Part shown: positions 17,669 to 26,796 of the stretch, in pieces
How the letters are laid out: each line of letters begins with the position of its first letter
Numbering within the stretch: position 1 is the stretch's first letter
NCBI GenBank assembly: GCA_029866005.1
Contig: JARXAE010000020.1
Span: forward strand, 1 to 56,161
DNA length: 56,161 nt
Reading direction: 5' to 3'
Source: Fimbriimonas sp.
GTDB taxonomy: Bacteria; Armatimonadota; Fimbriimonadia; Fimbriimonadales; Fimbriimonadaceae
Position numbers and translations under genes: made by a program
Notes under the pieces: generated by a model
Seen by the model: only the letters and a program-made list of their open reading frames with translations
Told to the model about the DNA's origin: nothing
Databases searched by the model: none

Positions 17669-18594
17669 CCCCGCGTCGAAACTTCCCAAACCCGAAGGGT
17701 GAAGGCGAGTACTCACCCACGAGGGCAACGTTCGCCTTCCTCGGAATGTTGCGTCGGAGTCCCCAATATGTGCCGTTGACCAGAAGTCGGCGGAATCGCT
17801 CGTCCATAAAGTCGGTTGCGCTGCCAAAAGTTGTCGTTAAGATCCGGTTGGGCAACTCTCGAGTCCAAACGATCGGCATCATGGGGTTCATTGAGATCCT
17901 GCTCGACGCCTGCTTTCGTTTTCTTCCTGCCAACCGCTTGCTTCGCCAAGGAGTCAAGCGATTCCACTACTTCGCCTCGCATAAGAATTTGAGCGTCGGG
18001 CGGTGGGGCTGCCTCGTAAACGTCCGTCGTGCCGAATAGTCCGTCAACTCCGTTCAGAGTCGGATGCTTCCCGACCGTTACCCCTCGGGTCGCCTGAGTC
18101 CCATGAATGCCCCAATGGCTCACCCAAGTTTCGCCAAGAATTTGTTTTCCAAATCCTCCGGGCCAGTGCTTAGAATCCCAACTCCAAAGGCGGTACGGGC
18201 TTGCCGATTCCTTCGGGTACTGGAAGGCGTGCGTGCTCGTCCGAATTGCGATGATCGGCTTCCCGGAATCGAAGTAGCGCACCAGATGACCCATATCCTC
18301 GTCCGAATAGTTTCGGAATCGGATCATCAGAATGCACAAATCGGCTTTATCTAGTGCGGCGATCCCCGGAGCCGAGGACTGATTTTCGGGATCGATCTCC
18401 CCCTTCCCATTGAGGGGCAAGACAACCGTGCACCGAAATCCGTGTCGTGTGGCTAAGATTCGAGCCAGCTGTGGCAGCATCTCTTCGGAGCGGTACTCCT
18501 CATCACCACCGAGAAGCACAATCCGCTTTCCCGTTGGGGGGCCAAGTTCCAAGGCGCTCTGGCCAAGAACGACTGCGGTCAGAAGGGAAACCAT
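17649..18594 (-). pseudogene. ThuA-like (class I glutamine amidotransferase fold) gene, frameshifted
   Basis: From the ATG at 18594 the frame encodes a signal peptide and a ThuA domain (KRIVLLGGDEEYRSEEMLP, ADLCILMIRFRNYSDEDM, SGKPIIAIRTSTHAF, GIHGTQATRGV). That frame then runs out of family similarity after about 17920 and stops at 17713. The expected C-terminus (MMPIVWTREL, RILTTTFGSATDF, RRLLVNGTYWGL, VGEYSPSPFGFG) continues in another minus-strand frame from about 17920 to 17649. The two join if one base is skipped somewhere in about 17890-17957, for instance at the A4 run (minus strand, 17919-17922). Either a real inactivating frameshift or a sequencing error. The start overlaps the FGE-like gene stop (TGATG), so the two are translationally coupled. 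The 3' end overlaps the DUF1501 gene by 20 bp. Confidence 0.8.
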
Positions 18595-19358
18595 CAGCCC
18601 TCGCAAACAATTCGGAAACCGCAGAACGGACCATCCGAAAGCCACCACCGGCTCTTAGGAATCTGCGGATCGGACTCTTGCCACGCTGGAATCCACTTCT
18701 GCTTGAAGGTCGGCGAAACCTCCTCAGGGTTCTGCATGAAGGTAGGTCCACAAAGCACCGGCTCACCCTTAGCGTCAGTCGCCCACTCGCCAACATTACC
18801 AAGCGTGTCGTAGAGACCAAAAGCATTGACCGCCTTCTTTGCGACCGCACTTGTCACCTCTTCAATGTTTGCGTAGTTCCAGGAAACCTTGTCAATTTCC
18901 GCCTCAGTCATCTTCCAGGGCGATTTAGCAGCAGCTGTAGCGGCATGCACAAACTCCGCCTCGGTCGGGAGTCGATACTTCTTCTTCGTCACCGAAGAGA
19001 GCCATCGGCAGAACATCTCGCAGTTCGTGTAGCTCACGCTGATGACGGGAAATCCGCGGTGCCCGAATCCGCGATCCGGGAGGTGATAACTTCGACTCGG
19101 TCTGGCAACAGCATCGGGCGCAAAAACCGCCTGTTCATAAGGCTTTGATGGCGGACCACTCTGCAAAAACACATCAAATGCCTCCCAGCAAGTCTCCGTC
19201 GTGGCCATAAAAAACGGCTTCACCGTTTTGCTTCCCGGAATCGGCACCATGTTGATCTTCACCACCGAATTAGGTAGTGATTCCGTATAAGGAGCCGGCT
19301 TCTTTGTCGTATCCTGAACAGGCGATATGAGAGAAAGGGCAACAATGAAAGTGGTCAT
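18594..19358 (-). CDS. Formylglycine-generating enzyme (SUMF1/FGE-sulfatase) fold protein
   Basis: A 254-residue exported protein (leader MTTFIVALSLISPVQ). FGE-sulfatase signatures include MATTETCWEAFDVFL, RGFPVISVSYTNCEMFCRWLS, KKKYRLPTEAEF and NAFGLYDTLGNVGEWATD, with the fold's closing FCGFRIVCEG. The catalytic Cys pair of true FGE near the C-terminus is not obvious, so it may be a non-enzymatic family member. The start lies inside the beginning of the divergent ApbE gene (14-bp antisense overlap). It is translationally coupled to the frameshifted ThuA gene. Confidence 0.85.
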   Translation of the reverse strand: MTTFIVALSLISPVQDTTKKPAPYTESLPNSVVKINMVPIPGSKTVKPFFMATTETCWEAFDVFLQSGPPSKPYEQAVFAPDAVARPSRSYHLPDRGFGHRGFPVISVSYTNCEMFCRWLSSVTKKKYRLPTEAEFVHAATAAAKSPWKMTEAEIDKVSWNYANIEEVTSAVAKKAVNAFGLYDTLGNVGEWATDAKGEPVLCGPTFMQNPEEVSPTFKQKWIPAWQESDPQIPKSRWWLSDGPFCGFRIVCEG

Positions 19359-20298
19359 AGCAGGTGTGCTCGGGCTTGTGGGGGCGTTCTCAGTCCCTCA
19401 AGATCAGACGACCCAAAAGGCGAAACAACTCACCCGTTTTACCTTAGTCGAGTATCACATGGGCATCGACGCCAGGATCGTGGTGTATGCACTTTCCGAG
19501 GAAATTGCGAATCGTGCATGCGAAGCGGCATTTAAGCGGATTGCGGAACTCGAGCAATCCATGAGCGACTACCGTCCGACCAGCGAACTCATGCAGTTCT
19601 GTGCCAAGCCTCGGGGCACTAGGGTCAAGCTCTCACAAGATCTGTTTAAGGTTTTGGAGCGAAGCCAACACATTTCAAAGCAAACCGGAGGCAGGTTCGA
19701 CTGCACGGTCGGACCCTTAGTCCAACTGTGGCGTAAAGCCCGAAAGTCGAAAGTGCTACCTACGTCAGAAGAGATCCTCGCCGCCAAGAAACTAGTCAGC
19801 TACCGTTTCCTGCACATCGACAGGCGCACCCAGACTGCCTGGCTCGACCGGGACGGAATGAAGCTCGATTTGGGAGGCATTGCCAAAGGCTACGCCTCCG
19901 ACGAAGCCCTTCGCAAACTGCAGGAGAACGGCGTGAAAGTTGCACTCATCGAAATGGGCGGAGATTTGGTTATTGGCGACGCACCTCCCGGAACCGCGGG
20001 CTGGTCAGTCCAAATCCCCAACGCAGACAAGACGGTTTTTCTCAAGAATTGCGCAATCTCGTCGTCCGGCGACACCGAACAGTTTGTTGAGATTGGCGGC
20101 AAGCGATACTCGCACGTTGTCGATACTCGATCAGGCTACGGCCTCACCGATAGAGTGCAAGCTACGATCATTGCCAAAGACGGATTCATAACCGACCCGC
20201 TCTCGACCGCGCTGACACTCCTGAACGAAAAGGGCCGGGACAAGCTCCAAAGAGCTTATCCCGGCACCCAAGTGTTCATCAAAGTCGCGAAGGATTAG
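19345..20298 (+). CDS. apbE: ApbE-type FAD:protein FMN transferase
   Basis: A 317-residue exported flavin transferase that attaches FMN to Thr/Ser of target proteins outside the membrane. A signal peptide (MKVVIAGVLGLVGAFSVPQ) precedes the ApbE domain: AFKRIAELEQSMSDYRPTSEL, GGRFDCTVGPLVQLW, GMKLDLGGIAKGYASD (about 170-185), ALIEMGGDLVIGD, CAISSSGDTEQ, YSHVVDTRSGY and FITDPLSTALTLL with the metal-binding Asp. The start at 19345 is preferred over ATG 19327 because it puts the signal peptide first. Neither has a strong ribosome binding site. No obvious flavinylated target or Rnf/Nqr gene lies nearby. It converges with the Gfo/Idh/MocA gene with a 4-bp overlap. Confidence 0.9.
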   Translation: MKVVIAGVLGLVGAFSVPQDQTTQKAKQLTRFTLVEYHMGIDARIVVYALSEEIANRACEAAFKRIAELEQSMSDYRPTSELMQFCAKPRGTRVKLSQDLFKVLERSQHISKQTGGRFDCTVGPLVQLWRKARKSKVLPTSEEILAAKKLVSYRFLHIDRRTQTAWLDRDGMKLDLGGIAKGYASDEALRKLQENGVKVALIEMGGDLVIGDAPPGTAGWSVQIPNADKTVFLKNCAISSSGDTEQFVEIGGKRYSHVVDTRSGYGLTDRVQATIIAKDGFITDPLSTALTLLNEKGRDKLQRAYPGTQVFIKVAKD

Positions 20299-21674
20299 AA
20301 CTCGCGATCTGTCAGCTTTCCAGGTTGTGGAACCGGATACTTTCCGTTCTTGCCTGGCATCAGCGGTGAATCGGACTGGTAGTTGAGCTTATCAACACCC
20401 GGAGCAAACTCGTGAGCGCAATTCAGCATCTGGTCTAAAGTCACAACCTGAGCGGTGTGTGCCGCCATGCGTCCCATTGCCGTGACCAGGCTCGCGTTCA
20501 CGCCGCGCTTCACTTCGTTGTAAGCCGTGTTGTTTCGGATGTTCTTAACCAGCGTGTTCCACTCGTTCTGATAAGGGTTACTTCGATCAGTGGAGATCCA
20601 AGTCGGCGTCCCCGTCATCGTTTGGTTTGCAAACGTCGCCGATGGACCATTACAGTCTCCGCTTCGTGCGGCAATCGCTGATCCCTTGGTTCCGTGAACA
20701 TAGCTTGAGAAGATGCCGTGGGCACCCTCAACACAGCGACCGTCAAAGATGAACTTTGTTCCGTCCTCAAACGTGTACTCAACCGAGTACGAGTCAAAGT
20801 TCTGGTCAATCAGCGGAAGACCTTCTGCATTTTCGCGATAGTGCCGTCCGCCCAAACCTTGAGCAGTCACTGGCCAAGAGTTCTTCATCCAAGAAAGGTG
20901 GTCAATGTGGTGAATGTAGAAGTCGCTGAAGCAACCGCCTGAAGCCCACAGGAAGCTGTGGAAACGGCGAATCTGATACTCGAGGTGACTCATGCCGTCC
21001 GGCTTAGGAGTCGACTCAAACGATGCGGCAGGGCCGTGCATGCGGTATCCGCGGAGAAGGAGAATCTCTCCGAGATCACCATTGGTCACCTTCTCGTGCA
21101 GTTGTTGAAGGGCAACAGAGTGGCGTGACATGAGACCGACGCCAATTTTTAGTCCAGCCTTATCTGCCTCGTCGGACAATGCAAGCATCTTTCGGGCAGA
21201 AGGACCATCGGTGCTCACCGGCTTCTCCATAAAGATGTTGAGCTTCTTCGAGATTGCATATTGGAAGTGGACCCATCGGAATGCCGGAGGAGTTGTCAGA
21301 ATGACGATGTCTCCTGGCTTCAAGCAATCCATGGCCTGTTTGTACGCATCAAATCCGAGGAATTGACGGTCCTTCGGCAAATCCATCTTCGCCTTGTATC
21401 CGTTGTTCAAGTTTCGAAGGCAGTCATCCATTCGGTCTTGGAAAACATCCGCCACCGCCACCAGCTTAAGATTCTGACCCGGGACCGACATCGCGTTCGC
21501 AGCCGCTCCACCACCACGTCCGCCGCAACCAACGAGCGCAACCTGAATGGTCTCGTCATTACTCATGTGAACGTTTCCGAATCCAAGAGTTGGAAGAAGC
21601 GATCCAGCCGCGACAGTACCTCCGGCCTTTAAGAGTGTGCGACGCGATGGGAGTTTAGGGTTCTCGAAATCCAT
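20295..21674 (-). CDS. Gfo/Idh/MocA family oxidoreductase, Tat-exported
   Basis: A 459-residue NAD(P)-dependent sugar oxidoreductase. A Tat signal (SRRTLLKAGGTVAAGSLLPTLG) is followed by the Rossmann motif IQVALVGCGGRGGGAA, the family EKP motif (LNIFMEKPVSTDG) and a C-terminal domain containing FSDFYIHHIDHLSW. The Tat signal implies folding with bound cofactor and export, as known for glucose-fructose oxidoreductase. It sits 55 bp downstream of the xylonate dehydratase gene and is probably the last gene of the pentonate operon. A TATCGT lies 9 bp before the ATG and could be an internal promoter. The substrate is unknown. Confidence 0.88.
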   Translation of the reverse strand: MDFENPKLPSRRTLLKAGGTVAAGSLLPTLGFGNVHMSNDETIQVALVGCGGRGGGAAANAMSVPGQNLKLVAVADVFQDRMDDCLRNLNNGYKAKMDLPKDRQFLGFDAYKQAMDCLKPGDIVILTTPPAFRWVHFQYAISKKLNIFMEKPVSTDGPSARKMLALSDEADKAGLKIGVGLMSRHSVALQQLHEKVTNGDLGEILLLRGYRMHGPAASFESTPKPDGMSHLEYQIRRFHSFLWASGGCFSDFYIHHIDHLSWMKNSWPVTAQGLGGRHYRENAEGLPLIDQNFDSYSVEYTFEDGTKFIFDGRCVEGAHGIFSSYVHGTKGSAIAARSGDCNGPSATFANQTMTGTPTWISTDRSNPYQNEWNTLVKNIRNNTAYNEVKRGVNASLVTAMGRMAAHTAQVVTLDQMLNCAHEFAPGVDKLNYQSDSPLMPGKNGKYPVPQPGKLTDREF

Positions 21675-21729
21675 ACTGCTGTCACGATACCCCGAGCGAC
21701 TTGTCTGTTTGGGGTGGGGAGTTATGGGA

Positions 21730-23631
21730 TTATTTCGCTAAGTGATTTTCCAGTAAATTGATGTCCTCAACGCACCCACCCCACACTCCGCCGCTCAGAT
21801 TCTGGACGAGAGCCCACTGGCGGATGAAGTCGGGAAGGTTCGGGTCGCGCTCGAGGTCAGTTCGGGTAGGACGGGAGTCTAGGTCCAAAAGGGCATTGAT
21901 TGAGCAAATCATTGTCTTGGTGTCTAGCTTGATCTCGATCATATCCCCATCCAGTAGCTTTCCCAGCGGTGCGCCTATAGCGAGTGCTTCAGGTGAAACA
22001 TGACCAAAACAGGGACCAGTGGTGACACCAGAGAACCGAGCATCAGTAATCAAGGCGCAATCTGAAAGCTCCGGAACGCCCTTGATTGCCGCCGTAACCT
22101 CATAGGTCTCCGGCATCCCTGCTCCGAGCGGACCGCGGCACATGATGACAATGACTTCTCCCGGCTGAATCGTTCCGTCCTTCACGGCCTGAATCGCGCC
22201 GGATTCGCTGGTGAAAGTTCGGCACGGTGCGACTTTGTGATAGACACCGTTTTCGTCTAAGAGGCGAGGATGGATCGATGTCGCCTTGACAACACTCCCC
22301 TCGGGCGCGATGTTTCCGGTTGGGTACGCCACAGTCGAGGTGAAGCCCATCAGCTTTGCTTTAGAGGGAGGAAGGATCACATCATCTGGATCAACTCCGT
22401 CCTCGGTCAAGAGCCGTTCGCGTAAGACTCGGCGACGATCAGAAGTTCGCCAAGCATCCAAGTTTTCCCCAACAGACTTGCCCGTAACCGTCTTCGCATC
22501 GAGTTCAAGAAGTCCGAGTTCGGCGAGGTGGAGCATCACCTCTGGCACTCCGCCCGCCATGAACACTCGTACTGTTGGGTGGACGCCAGTAGGGAGGCAG
22601 TCCACAATTCGCGGAGCCTTCAGATTGATCTTCTGGAAATCTTCCCTTGTCGGCCTCGGAAGTCCGGCGGCGTGGGCAATCGCCGGAATATGCAGAAGCA
22701 GGTTTGTCGAGCCGCCCATGGCGGCATGGATCGCCATCGCATTTCGGATCGATGCTTCGGTGAGAATGTCCTTGATCCCTACCCCGTTCTGGCGCATTTC
22801 GACGATTGCTCTAGCCGAGTCGCGGGCAAGATCGGTCCAGATATCAAAACCGCTCGGAGCCAGTGCGGAATGAGGAAGGGCGAGTCCCATTGCCTCGGCG
22901 ACAGCCTGGGCAGTAGCAGCTGTACCGAAGAACTGGCAACCCCCACCAGGGGTTGCACACGCCTTGCATCCAAGGTCCTGAGCTTGTTCAAGGTTGACCA
23001 ACCCTTTGGCGAAGCGGGCTCCCAGGGACTGAATCGTCCCGGCGTCTTCGCCCTCCTCCGGGGGAAGTGTGACCCCGCCGGGGGCGATGATTCCGGGCAA
23101 GTTGCCGGGGAACTGGCGAAGGGACGCGATGAGCATCGTCATCGCGGGGAGGCCTTTGTCGCAGGTCGCGATTCCCAGCACTCCCTCAGCGCAAGGGATT
23201 CCCCTTAGCTGAGTGGCCAGGGACTTATAAATGATGTTGCGTGATGCGAGGCTGATATTTGCCCAAATGGTGCCCTGGGTTCGACCATCGCAAGTATCGC
23301 TCGTATGGAGCGCAAACGGAAGTTGACCAAGCCGCGAGAACTCCTGAGCAGCGATTTCGACCAGCTTATAGAGCTCGTTATGTCCGGTATGCGCTCCGAG
23401 GGCGGCGCCAGGCCAGCCGCCAAGCGTGCTCATAATGACCATGTTCGGGTCCGTCGCACCATCACCCTTCCCGCTCATCCCGGCATTCTGGGAGATCCCG
23501 AAGAGGTCGCCACTGGGACGGTCGAGGAGGTCCGTTTCGGTATAGTCCAGGCTCCCCTCGGGGCCGGGGCTTTTGAGCGGGAAGTTGAACGAGGCGGTTC
23601 TTCCTAGGTGGTCCGAGAGGATGTCGCTCAT
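21730..23631 (-). CDS. Xylonate dehydratase-like (YjhG/YagF group of the IlvD/Edd family)
   Basis: A 633-residue dehydratase. The whole protein follows the E. coli YjhG/YagF pattern (DRPSGDLFGISQNAGM, SDTCDGRTQGT, ATCDKGLPAMTM, GGGCQFFGTAATAQAVAE, FGHVSPEAL), not that of dihydroxy-acid dehydratase. Likely iron-sulfur ligands are Cys114, Cys157 and Cys232. The known reaction is D-xylonate to 2-keto-3-deoxy-xylonate plus water. It begins 2 bp after the FAH-family gene, which can perform the next Weimberg step, so a pentonate catabolic role is well supported. The sugar-acid stereochemistry cannot be fixed from sequence. Confidence 0.88.
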   Translation of the reverse strand: MSDILSDHLGRTASFNFPLKSPGPEGSLDYTETDLLDRPSGDLFGISQNAGMSGKGDGATDPNMVIMSTLGGWPGAALGAHTGHNELYKLVEIAAQEFSRLGQLPFALHTSDTCDGRTQGTIWANISLASRNIIYKSLATQLRGIPCAEGVLGIATCDKGLPAMTMLIASLRQFPGNLPGIIAPGGVTLPPEEGEDAGTIQSLGARFAKGLVNLEQAQDLGCKACATPGGGCQFFGTAATAQAVAEAMGLALPHSALAPSGFDIWTDLARDSARAIVEMRQNGVGIKDILTEASIRNAMAIHAAMGGSTNLLLHIPAIAHAAGLPRPTREDFQKINLKAPRIVDCLPTGVHPTVRVFMAGGVPEVMLHLAELGLLELDAKTVTGKSVGENLDAWRTSDRRRVLRERLLTEDGVDPDDVILPPSKAKLMGFTSTVAYPTGNIAPEGSVVKATSIHPRLLDENGVYHKVAPCRTFTSESGAIQAVKDGTIQPGEVIVIMCRGPLGAGMPETYEVTAAIKGVPELSDCALITDARFSGVTTGPCFGHVSPEALAIGAPLGKLLDGDMIEIKLDTKTMICSINALLDLDSRPTRTDLERDPNLPDFIRQWALVQNLSGGVWGGCVEDINLLENHLAK

Positions 23632-23633
23632 GG

Positions 23634-24569
23634 TCAGAAGTTGTAGGGGACGACATTGGTGGTTGCATCGATTCTCCCGAGTTGAGGGCTGTCGATGATA
23701 ACTCGGTCCCCGACCTGGAGAGAGAAATCGATTGGAGGAATGATCCCGGTTCCGGTGAAGAGAGCGAAGCCATCCTCAAACAGGCCGTTCAAACCCGGAG
23801 CAAGGGTGCGTGCGTGTCGGACAAGGCTCTCCGGAGAACGCTTCATAGTTGTGCTTGAGTACTCATCGAAGTACATCCGTTGACCGTCTCGGATGATTTC
23901 CATCGAAATGACAACTTCAAGTGCAGGTTCATAAACGGTCAACCAGGGTGAAAGCGTCGTGCATCCGAGGTAGGTTTTTGCTGCCGGCAGATAAAGGGGG
24001 CTCAGGCTCTCCAGCTGCCGGGCAGTAGTGTCACTTCCAACTGTCTGAGCAACAATCTGGCCCATTCTATTGACGACCAAAACTCGCTCCGGCTCTGGCA
24101 CACTGGAGCCAAACGAGCCGTCTTGCGCTCCATCAGGCCGTATCCAGATATCCCAGTCGTTCGCCAGGTGACCATAGTCCGTGGCTTTAAAAAACACTTC
24201 GGGCGGATTCGCGGTGTCATAGACGACATCGTATGGCGTCGGTCGCCCATCATCTTCCACATCGATGAGGGCACCCGCTCGGAAGGTCTCCAGTCGGCGC
24301 TCACGAAGCGAGTTCGAGAAGGTGACACCTGCCCCCAAGATGGGAGACTTTCGGGGTCTGATCCACTCTTGAAGTGAGCGCGGCTCTGGTGCGTCACATT
24401 CGAGGCTCGCTTCAAGCAAGCATTGCGTCACGAAGCTAGGTTCCTGGGCCAAAAGGTTGAATATTCCGTTTCCACCTTGAAACCCTTCGCGCGTAACTCG
24501 GAAATGCTTGTCCGCACGCTTAACAACAATCCCCTCTCGATCTCTTGCGAAGGCAAGCCACTGCATCAC
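23634..24569 (-). CDS. FAH-family enzyme, probable 2-keto-3-deoxy-pentonate dehydratase
   Basis: A 311-residue cytosolic fumarylacetoacetate hydrolase-fold protein. The core carries ILGAGVTFSNSLRERR, the acidic metal-binding region with PPEVFFKATDYGHLANDWDIWIRPDG, VLVVNRMGQIVAQTVGSD and the closing GTGIIPPIDFSLQVGDRVII. FAH-fold enzymes perform the 2-keto-3-deoxy-pentonate to 2,5-dioxopentanoate step in Weimberg-type pathways. The adjacent YjhG-like gene makes that the best guess. Alternatives are other FAH-type hydrolases or decarboxylases. Start is GTG 24569 or ATG 24566. A perfect 10-bp hairpin (24577-24600) separates it from the upstream isomerase gene. Confidence 0.82.
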   Translation of the reverse strand: MMQWLAFARDREGIVVKRADKHFRVTREGFQGGNGIFNLLAQEPSFVTQCLLEASLECDAPEPRSLQEWIRPRKSPILGAGVTFSNSLRERRLETFRAGALIDVEDDGRPTPYDVVYDTANPPEVFFKATDYGHLANDWDIWIRPDGAQDGSFGSSVPEPERVLVVNRMGQIVAQTVGSDTTARQLESLSPLYLPAAKTYLGCTTLSPWLTVYEPALEVVISMEIIRDGQRMYFDEYSSTTMKRSPESLVRHARTLAPGLNGLFEDGFALFTGTGIIPPIDFSLQVGDRVIIDSPQLGRIDATTNVVPYNF

Positions 24570-24576
24570 CTCATTA

Positions 24577-24600
24577 CACCCGAACGCAGGCGTTCGGGTG
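24577..24600 (-). terminator. Perfect 10-bp hairpin between isomerase and FAH genes
   Basis: CACCCGAACG and CGTTCGGGTG flank a 4-base loop. It lies 38 bp after the isomerase stop and 7 bp before the FAH start, with no U-tract. It may be an intra-operon attenuator or processing hairpin, and it sits so close to the start that it could mask initiation. Confidence 0.5.
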
Positions 24601-24638
24601 CGCTACCATTTCGTTTCTCTCGATCCTGAGAATCTTGG

Positions 24639-25544
24639 CTACTGATCGCACCAGCGGTAAGCATCGATGAGCTTGCGCTCGCCTTCTTTGCCGCCTTGGC
24701 TGTTGCCGTGCTCCATTCCGAGAACGCCGGTGAAGCCTTTCTTCTTGATGTGCCGGAAGATGTTTTGGTAGTTGATCTCGCCGGAGAGAGGCTCTTTTCG
24801 TCCGGGGTTGTCGCCGATCTGGAAATAGGCAATTTCGGAGTAGGAAGCGTCCATGTTTGGAATCAAATTCCCTTCGTGGATTTGCTGATGGTACATGTCC
24901 ATCAGGATCTTGCAGCTTGGCGAGTTGACTGCACGGCAGATCTCGAATCCTTGGGCCATCTTGTTGAGGAACAAGCTGGGGTGGTCGCGATAGTTGAGCG
25001 GTTCGAGAACCATGACAAGGCCGTGCGGTTCGAAAATCTCACTTGCATAGCGCAAAGACTCAATGACGTTTGCCGTTTGGTAGCCGAGCTCCATGTTGTA
25101 GGAGATTGTTCCGGGGACAACAGTCATCCATTTTGCGTTGACACGTTTGGCGCAATCGACAGCCACACGACACTCGTCCAAGAACTTCTTGCGGGAGTCC
25201 GCATTTCCGGTAGTAAGCGTCGCACTCCATGCGGTTCCAAGGTTGACAACGAAGACTCCCATCGTGATTCCGAGGTCGCTCATCGCCTTGGCAAGCTTCT
25301 CTTGATCTTCGACGGATCGGCCGGCCATTCCGTTGTCTTCCCAAGCGGTAAACCCTTCATCGGCCGCAAACTTTAGCTGGTCAAGATCTGATTTCGCATG
25401 GTTAGAGAACATGCCGAAGTGCGGGCCGTACTTGGCCTTAAACTTTTCGCCCCGTAGCGACTTGCCGATTTCCGTGATTGCATCCATTTTGCCAACACTG
25501 ATGGCGGCTCCCGCCGCCATCAGTTCCCGTCTCGATATGTCCAT
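24639..25544 (-). CDS. Sugar phosphate isomerase/epimerase-like TIM barrel (hydroxypyruvate isomerase group)
   Basis: A 301-residue xylose-isomerase-like TIM barrel. The N-terminus (DISRRELMAAGAAISVG) looks like a weak or vestigial Tat signal without a strong hydrophobic core. Barrel motifs include FAADEGFTAWEDNGM, MVLEPLNYRD (metal-binding Glu near 185), ILMDMYHQQI, FQIGDNPGRKEP and GVLGMEHGNS, as in hydroxypyruvate isomerases. The start overlaps the upstream oxidoreductase stop (TGATG), so translation is coupled. The context (oxidoreductase upstream, sugar-acid dehydratases downstream) suggests isomerisation or epimerisation of a keto sugar or sugar acid. The exact substrate is unknown. Confidence 0.85.
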   Translation of the reverse strand: MDISRRELMAAGAAISVGKMDAITEIGKSLRGEKFKAKYGPHFGMFSNHAKSDLDQLKFAADEGFTAWEDNGMAGRSVEDQEKLAKAMSDLGITMGVFVVNLGTAWSATLTTGNADSRKKFLDECRVAVDCAKRVNAKWMTVVPGTISYNMELGYQTANVIESLRYASEIFEPHGLVMVLEPLNYRDHPSLFLNKMAQGFEICRAVNSPSCKILMDMYHQQIHEGNLIPNMDASYSEIAYFQIGDNPGRKEPLSGEINYQNIFRHIKKKGFTGVLGMEHGNSQGGKEGERKLIDAYRWCDQ

Positions 25545-26791
25545 CAGTAAACGCCTTTTGTTGATCCCGGAACTGCAACTGCCGGCACCGGAAGGTCGTT
25601 GAACCCAAGCGGATTTGGCATCAGGCTCACCTGCGAGTTCAGTGCCTTCTCCCAGGTGACTTCTTCACCGGAGTAGGCGCTCATTCGGCCCATGATGGCA
25701 GTGAGAGTGCTCTCAGCGACCTGCACGCCCTCGTTGAATCCCTCGTTGGCCTTGATGGACTTGTAGAGTCGACCGTGCTCGAGAACGTACGGATTCGGTC
25801 GGTCGCCTTCGAAGCGCCAATTCTTTTCACCGCGAATGCTGGTGTTTGCGTTACTCTGACCCTTGGAGCCAATGATCTGCTCGGAGACTCGCGAAGCGCA
25901 ACCGTCTGCTTGGCGGCAGTAGCTCATCATCTTCACGCCGTTTGCGTACTCATACTCGGTGGCGAAGTGATCGAAGACATGGCCATAAGCGGCATCTGTT
26001 CGCGTCTGGCGTCCGCCCATCGAAGTTGCCTTGACAGGGTGCGAGCCCATAACCCAGTTACAGACGTCGAGGTTGTGAACGTGCTGCTCAACGATATGGT
26101 CTCCACCGACCCAGGTGTAGTAAAGCCAGTTTCGGACTTGGGTTTCGACGTCGGACCACGATGGTTGTCGAGGGTTAAGCCAAAGGCCACCCTGATTCCA
26201 GTAGCAGTTCATCTGGAGAACATCGCCCATCACGCCATCTTTGATCGCCTTGATGCACTCGTTGTAGGCGTTATCGTGTCGCCTTTGGGTTCCCGCGACG
26301 ACGCTCAAGTTCTTAGCTTTGGCAGCAGCGGCAGCGGCCATCACCATTCGGATGCCAGGGCCGTCGACAGCAACCGGCTTCTCCATGAATACGTGCTTGC
26401 CAGCGGCGACGGCAGCTGCAAAGTGGATGGGTCGGAAAGCTGGAGGAGTGGTGAGGATGACCACATCACAATCTGTCGCGAGAACCTGTTTGTAGGCATC
26501 AAATCCGCTGAAGAATCGTGCGCCAACCTGGCATCGCTTGCCGAGATCCTTTTGGAGACCGTTTAGAGCTCCTTCTAATCGGTCGCCAAAAAGGTCGGCA
26601 ATGGCGTGGACAACCGCGCCTGGTTCGGCGGCAAGGTTGTCTCGGATTGCGCCGCTTCCGCGACCGCCGCATCCGATCAGTCCAACTTTAATTGTTGGTT
26701 TGTCTTGAAAAACTCCGCCCGCAAAAGACGAGCTACTGAGCGCTGCGGCAGCTCCGCCGACGAGCACTTGGCGTCGAGTGATATCCATCAC
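25544..26791 (-). CDS. Gfo/Idh/MocA family oxidoreductase, Tat-exported
   Basis: A 415-residue NAD(P)-dependent oxidoreductase and the first gene of the pentonate operon. Tat signal (ITRRQVLVGGAAAALSSSSFAGG), Rossmann motif (IKVGLIGCGGRGSGAI), EKP motif (KHVFMEKPVAVDG) and the WVGGDHIVEQHVHNLDVCNWV region characteristic of the Tat-exported subgroup. A TAACCT box lies 5 bp before the GTG at 26791 and 8 bp before the ATG at 26788. The protein differs clearly from the second copy at 20295-21674, so the operon has two non-redundant exported oxidoreductases. Substrate unknown, probably a sugar or lactone. Confidence 0.88.
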   Translation of the reverse strand: MMDITRRQVLVGGAAAALSSSSFAGGVFQDKPTIKVGLIGCGGRGSGAIRDNLAAEPGAVVHAIADLFGDRLEGALNGLQKDLGKRCQVGARFFSGFDAYKQVLATDCDVVILTTPPAFRPIHFAAAVAAGKHVFMEKPVAVDGPGIRMVMAAAAAAKAKNLSVVAGTQRRHDNAYNECIKAIKDGVMGDVLQMNCYWNQGGLWLNPRQPSWSDVETQVRNWLYYTWVGGDHIVEQHVHNLDVCNWVMGSHPVKATSMGGRQTRTDAAYGHVFDHFATEYEYANGVKMMSYCRQADGCASRVSEQIIGSKGQSNANTSIRGEKNWRFEGDRPNPYVLEHGRLYKSIKANEGFNEGVQVAESTLTAIMGRMSAYSGEEVTWEKALNSQVSLMPNPLGFNDLPVPAVAVPGSTKGVY

Positions 26792-26796
26792 TCGCT

